Assembly: GCA_020137815.1 (NCBI GenBank)
Contig: CM035351.1
Coordinates: forward strand, 5,911,397-5,975,396
From: Hormiphora californensis
Lineage: Eukaryota; Ctenophora; Tentaculata; Cydippida; Pleurobrachiidae
DNA: 64,000 nucleotides
Direction: 5' to 3'
Part shown: positions 1 to 15,034 of the stretch, one piece after another
Layout of the letters: each line of letters begins with the position of its first letter
Position numbering within the stretch: position 1 is the first letter of the stretch
Position numbers and translations under genes: made by a program
Notes under the pieces: generated by a model
The model's input: only the letters and a program-made list of their open reading frames with translations
Told to the model about the DNA's origin: nothing
Databases searched by the model: none

Positions 1-954
1 AATTTTAATTGCTCTCTTATACCGTGCAGCGCTCTCTAGACGCTTTCCGGGCAGTTCCGTCGAAATTGACGGGCGTAGGCTAGAGACTGAGAGAGAAGTA
101 CTGCAAAAAATTTAAATTAGTAAAAGTTAAAAAGACAACTCGAAAAAATAAATCGCTTCATGGAATGAAGTTGAGTGTATTAATTAGCAATCAAATTTAC
201 ACGTAGCCATAATATATGTCATGCAACTACGTAAGACATTGCCAGTAGTGTTAGTAACACACACATAACACTGTTACATCGACAGCTCAAAGCACAGTAG
301 TTTATAGGCCTTGTAATATTATTTCATAATACAGTAGCTGGATGCCAAGACTAAGTCACTAATTTATAGAAATCAAAAATATTGTGAAACAAAATATGAT
401 ATGATGAAAGATCCAATTATAAGGTCTTAATTGGACGGTCTAGATCTGAGAAAAGACAGCTGTATACCTGCTAACAGATCAGAAGCACGAGATACACACT
501 GTGTTATTAGGATCACTAAAAGTGTGATTCAATATAGAGATCAGAGATGTAGAATGCAGTAACCTAGTTAAAATACAACAAGAGCTACTTAATTAACACA
601 CAATGCTGTCAGATACACTTCTGCGTATATCACTACCGAATTGTGTCATTACTTAGCTGTGTATATAATTTGGAAATAAAGCAAGGGATGTCATAGTCCT
701 GAGGTATTACTAACACTACCACTACCACTATGTGTTATACACCACTTGGTGTATATCACCAGCCACACGTAATACCTAATTAGTGACGTTTTAATTAAAC
801 GTGAACCAGGCACTAGCCGCTACCATATTATAATAGCCGGGGGGTAAAACCGGGCACTCTGCAGCTGCATGGCATGCTGGGCATGAAAACAACACGTGTT
901 AAACATCCCCCATAGTATTCTGTATTACATCAACTGTACCCCCTCCCCCTTCAG
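1..954. other. AT-rich non-coding flank
   Basis: I recognise no exon here. The stretch is AT-rich and ends in a pyrimidine tract with AG at 953-954, the likely acceptor of the first visible CRELD exon. The CRELD signal peptide and N-terminal exon(s) are missing; they must lie in this stretch as a short unrecognised exon, or left of the window. Confidence 0.4.
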
Positions 955-2915
955 TGCAGTAGTCTGCTAGAAGATCAGGAAGAATGGCTGGAGGAGTGGT
1001 TCTTCAAGAGACAGGATACAGACCTATTTGAAGAAATGTGTGTTACTGCCCTAAAGAGGTGCTGTACAAAGAACAGATGGGGTCCAGACTGTGCTGAGTG
1101 CCCAGGGGGTGTTGAGACTCCGTGCAGTGGGCATGGGAAGTGTCAGGTGAGGGGCAATGACTTTTAGTGATTTAGTGTCACTCTCGTCTTAGAATGAGGC
1201 CTGATTTTTAGTGTCACTCTCGTCCTGAGAAGGCCTGAATTTTAGTCTCACTCCGGAATAGATTATGAAAAGTACAGTTTCTAAATCAACTCTGTTGACA
1301 GGATGAGGGAGAGAGGAAGACGAATGGTAAGCTGAGTGGCACCTGTTTCTGTGATACCGGGTATAATGGAACACTCTGTGAGGGATGCAAGACTAGATTT
1401 GTTCCTGTTGGAGACAACTGTGAGGGTAAGTCAATCAATCAATCAAAAAAGTAGTCCTGATAGTGGTACTATATAACATGTGTTATTGAGGACCTCAATG
1501 AGGTGTTATTTCCCACAGAAAATTGATGTTCTGAAAGTGAAAGGTCTACTTGATGGTTTTTCACACTGTCAAAATGCACTGATATATTATTTTGTGTCGT
1601 GTGACAACTTACTCAACATTACATTGTTTCAGCTTGCAGCACGCTATGTGAGGAGGGTTGCACATCTCCCGGTCCTACTGGCTGTATTGCTTGTAAAAAG
1701 GGATACGAGAAATCTGAATCTGATGGGGCGTGTATTGGTAAGTTTACATGGTTCCCCTAAAGTGTGATCTACGACCTCCGTGTGTAATCCTTGTTTTGAT
1801 CCTGGTGTGTCTTCCCGACCTGATACCCGACGTTTGATATCAGATAAATCATACCCAACAATTTCTAAAAACTTCCCCTCAATCCCCCTTCCAAGTGCTC
1901 CCATCTAACTCCTCTATCATCCCTCCCTCTATCACCTGAGCTGCAGTTACCGCTCTGAAAACCCCTTCCAAGTGCTCCCATCTAACCCCTCTATCATCCC
2001 TCCCTCTATCACCTGAGCTGCAGTTACCGCTCTGAAAACCCCTTCCAAGTGCTCCCATCTAACCCCTCTATCATCCCTCCCTCTATCACCTGAGCTGCAG
2101 TTACCGCTCTGAAAACCCCTTTCAAGTGCTCCCATCTAACCCCTCTATCATTCTATAACCCGCCTTTCACCTGCAGATATAAACGAGTGCACGTTACACG
2201 GATGTGGTGACCCAGCAGTTGAGGAGTGTATCAACTCCCCCGGCACATACGAGTGTGTCTGCAAGGCCGGCTACACCCGAGTCCAAGGGAAGTGCCAGCT
2301 TGAAGGTAACTCGGACACTAATTATGGGACTATATTGACTGTGGTCGGGGTCCATGCTGTGTTGTTGATGTTAGGGGTGTCTAGTGTGGGTGTTCATGGT
2401 GCGGGAGTGTTGTTTGTGATTTATCTTGGGGGTCTGGGTGCTTTTGCACTGGCTAAGATTTATAAAGAGGGTTCTGTCTGGTCTTGAGAGGGAGTTGTTT
2501 GTTGTTGATTTTAAGGGCAGATTTGTGCTCCCCTCGTCTTGTCCTTAGAAAAGACATTCTCAGAAAGTATAATTTAAAAGGCGTGCAGCTGTAAGGCGGG
2601 GGAGGGTGTGTGCCGATTGCCGAATTTGATTTTTGACTATTTATTGCTATTTTCTACCCTCTTGTTGCTTATTATGAGATCCCTTGTTTTACTTTGTCAT
2701 CTACCCCAGAACTGTACGCGAACGAAGACGAACTTGACGATGAAGTTGATCAGACAGAAGAACCGACGGAGGAGACAGAAAAGAAGACGGAAGAGACAGA
2801 AAAGGAGACAGATGAGAAGACAGAAAAGATAGATGAGACATCGGGATCTGAAGAACAATTTGACGAGACTAAAATTCCTGCGATTCCAAGAAGCCAAACG
2901 GAAAGTTGGGATTAA
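955..2915 (+). CDS. CRELD: CRELD-family ER protein, 5' partial
   Basis: Cysteine-rich with EGF-like domains protein, a secretory-pathway protein linked to disulfide-isomerase activity and ER stress. Exons: 955-1146, 1302-1425, 1633-1737, 2177-2305, 2710-2915, all with GT-AG borders and matching phases. Exon 1 carries the diagnostic LEEW-F segment followed by DLFEEMC and CC-x7-GPDC-x2-C. Exons 2 and 3 give cysteine-rich furin/EGF-like repeats. Exon 4 is a calcium-binding EGF module (DINEC...CVCKAGY). Exon 5 is a highly acidic tail rich in Glu and Thr. In frame it stops after QTESWD. A second frame stays open to 3063, is rich in Lys, Glu and Asp, and ends in REEL, an ER-retention-like tetrapeptide. 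A one-base frame error or unseen splice near 2880 is therefore likely. The signal peptide and N-terminus are not visible. Family assignment is firm; CRELD1 versus CRELD2 is not, though the soluble acidic tail favours a CRELD2-like form. Confidence 0.85.
1887..2160 (+). repeat. 77-bp minisatellite in CRELD intron
   Basis: Four tandem copies of a 77-bp unit, each beginning CCTTCCAAGTGCTCCCATCT (the last reads CCTTTCAAG), start at 1887, 1964, 2041 and 2118. Later copies are nearly identical. The array stops about 16 bp before the exon at 2177 and supplies most of the pyrimidine-rich sequence upstream of that acceptor. Confidence 0.9.
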
Positions 2916-3282
2916 GCCCGTGAGAGAGGGTGGAGAGAAGAAGAAGAAGAGTGAGAAAAGGAAGAAGAGAGAGGAAGATAGTAGTGACTCAGAGGACGAT
3001 GATGAAATTAGTTTTGATGAACTATCTAAACATGAAGAAGAGAGGGTTAGGGAGGAATTATGATTGATAACCACTCACGTCCCCACATTATATGTAGAGC
3101 ATTTTTGTACAACTTTTCGACAACAATCGCTCCACCATCTGTGAGATTACAATCCACGGTTTGAAATGTCAAGGATGATTGATGGGTGATTACACATGTG
3201 TAGATTGATTCATGATGGGTCGCGAGAGACTAGGTTTTAACTTATTTTACATTGTGTTGGTGATATATATTTAGTTGAGCAA

Positions 3283-3288
3283 AATAAA
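3283..3288 (+). promoter_or_regulatory. Putative poly(A) signal, CRELD
   Basis: AATAAA in the only clear AT-rich tail downstream of the CRELD stop codon, about 370 bp after it. It lies 12 bp from a reverse-strand AATAAA, as expected for convergent genes. Confidence 0.45.
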
Positions 3289-3300
3289 AAGTACGGTGTT

Positions 3301-3306
3301 TTTATT
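3301..3306 (-). promoter_or_regulatory. Putative poly(A) signal, GGPS
   Basis: TTTATT on the + strand reads AATAAA on the minus strand, about 335 bp downstream of the GGPS stop codon at 3641. With the + strand signal at 3283 it would make the two 3' ends overlap by a few tens of bases. Confidence 0.4.
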
Positions 3307-3640
3307 GAACGAAATATCTCTCTTTCGTTCTTCAATTCTAGTTGCAGTAGAAATATACACAATCTATAGTACATTGGCTTCTGCAGGAAGACTCACTCAC
3401 ACTCACATGACACATACAAATGCATATATTGCAATATTATACGGATCCCCTACGGATCTATAGATTCTACCAAACAAAACAGACAGTAATCGTAAAGAAT
3501 AAAGATAATTTCAGTTTCTATACAAATTGTTAACCCCGGCTCACATCACAAGCTCAATATTGCATATCGTCAGAGCTAAAGTTAGGGCAACTATGGGTCC
3601 AACCCTCTAAAACTGATAGTTGACACTAATCCGAGCTGTT

Positions 3641-8177
<4,537 letters not shown>

Positions 8178-8550
8178 ACACTAGAGATAGAGGAATAATA
8201 AGTTAGTATTACTGGCGCAATTTTGGAAAAAGGGGAGGGTTAGACGAACACTGTGAGTTGTGACCTCCGTGTTCATAGGATGAATTGTTCATCGCTAGGA
8301 AATGATGTCGGTGTACCCAATACGGTTATGCAACTCTAAAGCAGGGATATGCGTGAATATTGGTTCATTAAACGCCGAGGCGTGGGACGTCGGGTATTAA
8401 TAATCAACATTTTAAAAAGATGTTCAATAAATAAAACCATGTCAAATGACCCACCCAGTTTAATAAATAACAACACCACTGTCCCCAGGTAACCGTCATG
8501 GAGATGAAGCGATCTGTGATTAAAATTCTTAGAATATAACATTTCAGATC
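8178..8550. other. Intergenic, GGPS 5' to POLR3G 3'
   Basis: About 370 bp between two same-strand genes. It should hold the GGPS 5' UTR and promoter and the POLR3G 3' UTR. No TATA box or other clear signal was recognised. Confidence 0.4.
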
Positions 8551-9186
8551 TCACAAGATGGGGCCATCATCAGCGTTATCATCAAATGCATTGTAATCAT
8601 CATCGTAATAGTTCTGCACATAGTCCAAATCTTCATCAACATCATCACCCAGTTCCTCTTCAAACGCATCACCACCAATACTCTCACTATCACTCACATC
8701 TTTCTCATTCTTAGCATGTTTATCTAGCTTCTTCAGCAGCTCCTTATCACTCGCATGATCTGCCCTCCTTCCCACCATTCGTGGCTTGATTTCTGGTTTA
8801 CTTTTGGCCGCTTTGGATGTTCTCATTCTGAGTTCAGAGGGAAACATCTCCCAGTTAGGAATCCAATCTAACTCCTTGTGTGTATGATAGTGCTTGAAAC
8901 GGTCCGAGTACCGTTCTATCTTCGACTTGGCGGTCTCAGGTCGGATGTGGTAGGGGGAATCTCGCATATAGTTTCGGAATTCCTGTTTTAGGGCAATAAG
9001 GTAGTGGTGATGGGTGGACTCTGTTAACGGCTGGGGTTTCCTCAGTAGCGGTGGAAAGGTACTAGGTGGCTCTATTGGTGCAGATAAACCGACAATGTCG
9101 CCTCTTCCGATACCCAGTGCTTCGCTAATGACATTTATGCTGGAGTTTGACTTGCCTCTACCGCGTCCTCGACCTCTGGATGCCAT
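8551..9186 (-). CDS. POLR3G: RNA polymerase III subunit RPC7 (RPC32)
   Basis: A single uninterrupted exon of 211 codons, the usual length for the family. RPC7 is part of the RPC3/RPC6/RPC7 subcomplex that helps Pol III initiate at tRNA and 5S genes in the nucleus. Supporting features are the N-terminal Arg-Gly start MASRGRGRGRG, the conserved block FPPLLRKPQPL, the TYR-like core with YMRDSPYHIRP and KIERYSDRF, and the strongly acidic C-terminus rich in Asp/Glu with YDDDYNAFDDN. The start is the first ATG of the ORF and gives the family N-terminus. POLR3G and POLR3GL cannot be separated here. No damage seen. Confidence 0.92.
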   Translation of the reverse strand: MASRGRGRGRGKSNSSINVISEALGIGRGDIVGLSAPIEPPSTFPPLLRKPQPLTESTHHHYLIALKQEFRNYMRDSPYHIRPETAKSKIERYSDRFKHYHTHKELDWIPNWEMFPSELRMRTSKAAKSKPEIKPRMVGRRADHASDKELLKKLDKHAKNEKDVSDSESIGGDAFEEELGDDVDEDLDYVQNYYDDDYNAFDDNADDGPIL

Positions 9187-9886
9187 TGTAACTAAGAGTG
9201 AGATCTTTTGGTAAAAAATTGTATCTCCAGTGAACCCCTAAATAGAAGGAAATGGAGTGCGGTGCACTTCAAAACAAGAATGAAAAATTTAAGAAATTTT
9301 AAGAACCGCGATCCTGCAGTTTACAGTCCGATCCTGAGAAATATTTTAATATTTCGTTTCTAAATAAACGCGCCGCGTAATTTATTTGCGCGTGCTATTT
9401 CTGGAGCTTGACTTTCATCCACCATCCCATCCTGATAAAGCAAGCAGAATGATCTATCAACATCGAGAGAATCATTTTCATTCAGCACCACTGTCAGCGG
9501 AGCCAGCCAGGATCCGATCACAGTTTGAAGTTCACATGGCCCAGTCTGAGAACAGGTGGTAAAACGCGCATGGAGGCACGCTAACAACATCTACTTTCAT
9601 TCCGCGCCACTCTCCTTTTACTAGTAGCTTGGGTGTTGTTGCAAAATTGTCCCACATTTCAAACATGGAAATCACGGATTTTGTTTGGAGAACGTATCAA
9701 TCAATGAATGTACACATACACAGATTGGTATTATAACTTAATGAACTAAAAGCACCTTCATTTAACTTAAAACACTTCAAATAACAGAGTAAACACAATA
9801 TGCGTGTGTCGATTTAACCCCTCAGTCTCTCCTTCTCTCTCTGTTAGCTGTCTCTCTCTCTCAGAGAGCTTCTGAGAATTGACTCC
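9187..9886. other. Intergenic, POLR3G 5' to EHD 3'
   Basis: About 700 bp. It holds a minus-strand 76-codon ORF (9360-9590) that I do not recognise and that lacks splice or family support, plus a CT-rich patch at 9832-9864. It is probably the EHD 3' UTR plus the POLR3G promoter. Confidence 0.4.
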
Positions 9887-11179
9887 TCATCTTCTCGTTT
9901 CTGAGTCTTCTATGTCCAAACCCTCTAACCAAACTTTGGGAACGGTTACCGGCAACTCATGCCCCTCCAATTTTATCTTCATCAAATGTTTAACAATAGC
10001 AAACTCCCTCACATCAAGTTTCCCATCCTTATCAATATCACCCAGATTCCAAATCCGTTTTAGGGTCGTATTGGGTAGTTTTGAGTCCTGCATTGGTTTC
10101 TTGGCCTGTGTCCCTGTAACTTTCCCATCCTCCCCTGGACCAAGTGATTCAAACTCGTGCTGGTACAGTTTAACAGGAACTGGAGAGTTCAATAGATCCA
10201 ATGTTGTTCCCATTCCGAATGGTGTGACGTCATCGTCATACAACGCTCCACCATCTCTCTTCCTGACATTCTTCATGAAGTCCTCGTGGGCCACCTCTTG
10301 GTCCTGGGGTACCTGTGACATGAGGCGAGGCAGCTCCGTAGCTAGCATCTTCTCTACTGCTTCAATCATGGGCAGATTGAGCTTTTTGAAGGAGTTGAAA
10401 TCACAGTTTTTTAGTGTTTCCGAGAACTCAGCAATATTGGGGAAGTCTCCCGCAGGGAGGCCAGTTGCACGTTGGATCTGTTCGAAAATGGCGGGAAGTT
10501 GTTGAATCAGCTGCTTTTGTTTAGTCTCCTTCCCGAACACTGCAGGCATCTCATTCTTCAAGTGTGCAATTATATAAGCATGGGTTTTAGCTAGTCTAGA
10601 TCTCTTGATCAGATCGTTTAGTTTCCTTACAATAGCACCCCGTGGTATATCTTGAATATCTTTAAACAAATCCTCCTCCTCAGCCTCGAATAGTTTCCTG
10701 TTGTCATCATTTTGGTAGGGCTGGTCCCAGAAAGATCCGCAGTAGACCCGGGCCACCTCTGGGGTATTCAGCACCTTTCCAAGGGACCACATCAGAGCTC
10801 CATAGACCCTCATTAACTGCTGGTTGGTGATTCCATCAGCTTTGTTCAGCACAATCCTTATCTTGGTATCGTTACCCTTGCAAGCCTGGATGACCCGCTG
10901 GAATTCATCAGAGATGTCCAGTTTATGTGCATCGAACAGAAGGATGATCATATCAACCCTCTCAGCAAACCACTGAACTACACCGGTGAAGTCATAGCCT
11001 CTGGAAATTCGTTGTTTCTCCCCGGACAGGACCCCAGGGGTATCCAGGAGAGTTAGACCTTGGAGGACGGGGTTGTTAATCACCGCACCCTCAAACCTCT
11101 GGAGGAAGTTGTTCCCAAACCGGCTGAGGACTTTGTACGAGTGGTTGTGGTCGACTACCAGGGCATTTCCAGGAATTAT
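9887..11179 (-). CDS. EHD: EHD protein, distal terminal exon (intact)
   Basis: A single exon of 431 codons encoding most of an EH-domain ATPase that remodels recycling-endosome membranes. The acceptor is TTTCAG followed by ATAATTCCTGG in phase 0. Visible features: IIPGNALVVD; the switch-region DTPG in LLDTPGVLSGEKQ; the nucleotide-specificity motif NKAD; the helical domain with SQVPQDQ; and a C-terminal EH domain with an EF-hand-like loop (DIDKDGKLDVREFA). It ends EDSETRR. It lacks the P-loop, which is only found in the upstream exons at 15035-16198. Joined to those, the protein would have about 535 residues, the normal EHD length. No second set of 5' exons is visible between this exon and its neighbour at 12737-14006. 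It is therefore either an alternative last exon or a tandem duplicate that lost its 5' end. Confidence 0.9.
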   Translation of the reverse strand: MIPGNALVVDHNHSYKVLSRFGNNFLQRFEGAVINNPVLQGLTLLDTPGVLSGEKQRISRGYDFTGVVQWFAERVDMIILLFDAHKLDISDEFQRVIQACKGNDTKIRIVLNKADGITNQQLMRVYGALMWSLGKVLNTPEVARVYCGSFWDQPYQNDDNRKLFEAEEEDLFKDIQDIPRGAIVRKLNDLIKRSRLAKTHAYIIAHLKNEMPAVFGKETKQKQLIQQLPAIFEQIQRATGLPAGDFPNIAEFSETLKNCDFNSFKKLNLPMIEAVEKMLATELPRLMSQVPQDQEVAHEDFMKNVRKRDGGALYDDDVTPFGMGTTLDLLNSPVPVKLYQHEFESLGPGEDGKVTGTQAKKPMQDSKLPNTTLKRIWNLGDIDKDGKLDVREFAIVKHLMKIKLEGHELPVTVPKVWLEGLDIEDSETRR

Positions 11180-11735
11180 CTGAAACAAACTGGCACGTCA
11201 GAGATGAGAGAGAGAGTTGGTTTGAGGGAAAGGGATGATTACTACACTGCAGAGTGTGTGACGTGGTTTCATGTGTGACGTCATTCTATGTGATCTCATC
11301 TCAATGGAGGGTTGGAAAAGAAGGAAACAGATGTACATATAATAGAGGAATGCTGAGTAGGAGTAGAGGAGCTATTGTATGATTCTGACTTCTGAGAAGA
11401 GAGAAGATGTTGGGTACATACTAAACGGGTAATTACACGCACCATGTCTAGTTAACTTGTTCCCTGTTGTGGCCAGTATTACTGTGTGTTGGTTGCAGGT
11501 TGATAGAGAATTATGCGACATTATGTGCATGTTGAGAGAGGGAGATAGATAGAATGAGAGAGAACCCAGAGAGAGATTAAGAGAGATAATAAGATAGAGA
11601 GGAATGATAATTCTAAAATTGAATGATATAACTACAGGAATTCGACTGAGTATGAATGAAGGAGGGTAAGGGGAAATTGAAACCAAAATGAGGTCCCTAA
11701 TATGGGATCCCTAAGATGGGAGGAAGGTAGGGATG

Positions 11736-11782
<47 letters not shown>

Positions 11783-12736
11783 GGAGAGTTAGAGAGAGAG
11801 AGAGAAAGAGTGCGTACTGCGTAGTATTACAACTTGTACACGCTCAGGGCCACGGTACTGTATAACAGTCGAATACCTCGCCATACGTCAATATATGCTG
11901 CACTTTTCTCTCCTTCTATCTCTCTCTCTCTCTCTCTCTCCCCCTCTCTCTCTCATCTTTATTGTTACATCAATATATCGCTGCTACTCAATGGTAGGTG
12001 GGGCCACGACGCGACATGCTGCATCAATCTCTATTGTCCAATCCTGGAGATATCCCTAGTCACACACACAATCATTCCCAGTTTCTTTCTCCCATTTTTG
12101 TTTCACTAGCATACAATCTCCCTTCCGGGCCATATATCACGAGAGATACTGCACACGCACAAACCCACATTGCTCACTCGCAGTTCTGCAACAGTGGTAG
12201 AGATGAATACGAGGGGAAATTAAATAATTATCCTTTCCGGCCAATTCTCTAGGGAACGAAAGAAGTAGAAACGAAACTTTTTGTAGGAAAATAATTACCT
12301 TTCAAACGGTAGTACAATGTAGTAATAATCACAACATGATGGGCCATAATTGCAACACATTTTTCCTTTTTCTCTCTCTTTCTCTTTTTCTCCATTCCAT
12401 TTTAAACTCACTCTAAAAATAGTAAAAAACTAAATGCTAATGGATTTTTTTTCGTAAATCAAAAATTGCAGATATTGTCCATTGAAAATACCTGCTGAAC
12501 ACATCATCATCATATCACAAACAAAAAACAAACAAACTAACACACATGGGGGACAATGGACATTGAATAAACAAACACGCAAACACACTCCAGTAGTGAA
12601 TAATGCAGAAAAAATGCAAGAAATTTCCCAATTTACATTCACAGTTTTAGCTAACCCGATCGCATGCATTATCATAACTCACACAGTTAAATGAAATTGT
12701 ACCACACTCCTCCTCCTCCCCTCATTCTCTCCCTCT
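11180..12736. other. Spacer between EHD terminal exons
   Basis: About 1.56 kb with simple repeats: (AG)n at 11739-11780 and CT-rich tracts at 11908-11954 and 12368-12392. No P-loop exon or other coding homology was found in either strand, which matters for how the two EHD terminal exons are used. Confidence 0.6.
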
Positions 12737-14006
12737 CTATTCCGTAACAGGACTCAGCCACACGGATGGCAACTCAACAGGCAGCTCATGACCCTCTAGC
12801 TTCATCTTCATCAGCTGTTTGCAGATAGCAAACTCATGCAAACTCAATTTGCCGTCCTGATCAAAGTCCGCTAGTGTCCATATCCTTCTCAGAGTGGCAT
12901 TGGGCAGTTTGGAATCCTGTAGGGGTCCCCTAGCAACTGTACCATTAATCTTGCCATCTCCACCGGGGCCCAACTTCTCAAACTCAAACTCAAACTCCCT
13001 CATTGGCAGGGGTGAATTGAGAATGTCCATGGTAGCTCCCTCCCCGAATGGTGTCAGATTCTTGTCAAAGAGAGCTCCTCCCTCCCTCTTCCTCACGTTC
13101 ACCATGTAATCCTCGTGGGCGAGGTCCTGGTCCTGGGGCACCTGGGCCATCAGCTTGGGTAGCTCCGAGCCTATCATCTTATCCAGTGAGTCGATCATGG
13201 TTTGGTTTAGTTTGGGAAGTTTGGAGATATCAAACCCACGGAGGCTTTCCTGGAACTCAGCAACGTTAGGGAAATCACCCGCGGGAATACCCCTTTCTCG
13301 CTCGATCTGTTCGAATATTTTGGGCATGTTTGCAATGAATCTGCTTCATCTTGGCCTCTTTCCCGAACATCGGCAACTCGTTCTTGATGTGAGACATGAT
13401 ATAGGCGTGGGTTTTAGCAAGCCTGCACCTTTTCACCAAATCATTCAACTTCCTTACTATGGAACCCCGTGGAACGGACTGGATGTCTCGGAACAAATCC
13501 TCCTCCTCAGCCTCGAATAGTTTCCTGTTGTCATCATTTTGGTAGGGCTGGTCCCAGAAAGACCCAATGTAGACCCGGGCCACCTCGGGAGTTCCCAGGA
13601 CCTTTCCAAGGGACCACATTAGAGCTCCGTAGACCCTCATCAGCTGCTGGTTGGTAACTCGGTCAGCTTTGTTCAGTACAATCCTAATCTTGGTATCGTT
13701 ACCCTTGCAGGCAGCTATCGTCTCGCTGAATTCATCCGAGATGTCTAGCTTGTGAGCATCAAACAGCATCACAATCATATCCACACGATCAGCAAACCAC
13801 TTGACGACTCCAGTGAAATCATAGCCCCGGTTCACAGTCTGTTTCGCACCAGCCAACACTCCAGGTGTATCAAGCAGGGTTAGACCTTGGAGGACAGGAT
13901 TCTTCAGGACAGCAGCCTCAAACCTCTGAAGGAAGTTGTTTCCGAAGCGGGTCAGGACCTTGTAGGGATGTTTCTGGTCCACAACCAGGGCATTACCAGG
14001 AATTAT
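12737..14006 (-). CDS. EHD: EHD protein, proximal terminal exon (one frame break)
   Basis: Second copy of the large EHD exon, starting after CTCAG with the same ATAATTCCTGG in phase 0, which makes it the first terminal exon met by the 5' exons at 15035-16198. It encodes IIPGNALVVD, DTPG, NKAD, the helical domain (AQVPQDQ) and an EH domain with loop DFDQDGKLSLHEFA, ending LSPVTE. One extra base near 13340 splits it into two ORFs (12737-13327 and 13275-13982); without it the frame reads MKQFIANMPKIFEQ, which matches the distal copy. Nothing else is broken, so a sequencing indel is likely. With the 5' exons it would give about 527 residues. The two copies are clearly paralogous but well diverged at the C-terminus. 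Confidence 0.88.
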
Positions 14007-15034
14007 CTGAGAAAATGAGAGGTGGTGGTTTGGACTTTCTACACGCCACCCCAGGAAATCAGAAGATTGAAAGAGATAAAGCTCAAAATCAAACTAGCGC
14101 TGTTTTTTATTTTGGCGAACAAAAAATTAATTTAGCAGCCAAATCGATAAATTATGTATTACACACATACACACACATACAATCAATCCCGTATTTTTAA
14201 TTAGCACACACACTCCCTGCATTACGCAGGCACACACAATCACGAAGCTCATTAACACGCACAATCACAATCTGTCACATTCACACGCAATGAGGAGGAG
14301 AGGGAAGGAGGAGGAGGTTTTATTGGTTATGCTATGTTCATTGTGTGTAATGAGGGCTGTATGTTGTAGAGACTAGAGGGATGTGTGTGTAATGCTGTAA
14401 GAGGAAGGAGTAGCTGATATGAGTAGCTGGGGACGAATGAATGTGGAGGATTTCTTTCTCTCTCTATAATACTTAGATATCTCTCTCTCTCTCTATCTCT
14501 CGATCTCTCGATCTCTCTCTGGTTATCTCCAACTCCTGAATTCAGTGCCTGTCTTGTCGATGAGGAAAGATGCTATGCTTACATTACACATATAACACAC
14601 CCACAGAAACACATCGAACATGTGGAGTGAGTAACAGAGAAAAGATTTGCCGAAAGAGTGTGGAATGTATAAATGGAATAAAGATATATCCCGGGAAGAA
14701 GATGCCGAAAAAAGAGAGATGATAATGATCTAATATAGACCAAATTGTTTAAGGAGGAGTGGTGTGACAGTGTCGACTCACCCTCCCCTCTGTCATGTGT
14801 ATCTAGAGCACTTACCCCTTCCTATAATTATAGCGGGATGTGAAGATGGGTTGCCTTGTTGTTTGAACAAAACAAAACATGGTGCGGATAGTGAATATAA
14901 GCACAAAGATAAAACAATGCTTCACGATGTATTAGAGATTATGAAAGTGATGGAATTGGAGGAAAGGGGCCAGGGAAATATTAAATCAAACTCAGCGAGA
15001 GAGAAGGGAGATGATTAAGAACAATTCATTTTAC
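14007..15034 (-). other. EHD intron
   Basis: Intron between the P-loop exon and the proximal terminal exon. It contains short CT-rich runs near 14450-14520 and no coding signal. Confidence 0.6.

Noticed and set aside
9360-9590. 76-codon minus-strand ORF between POLR3G and EHD
   Set aside because: No family match, no splice or regulatory support, and a length expected by chance.
12894-13657. Several + strand ORFs opposite the EHD exon
   Set aside because: They are antisense shadows of the well-conserved EHD frame.
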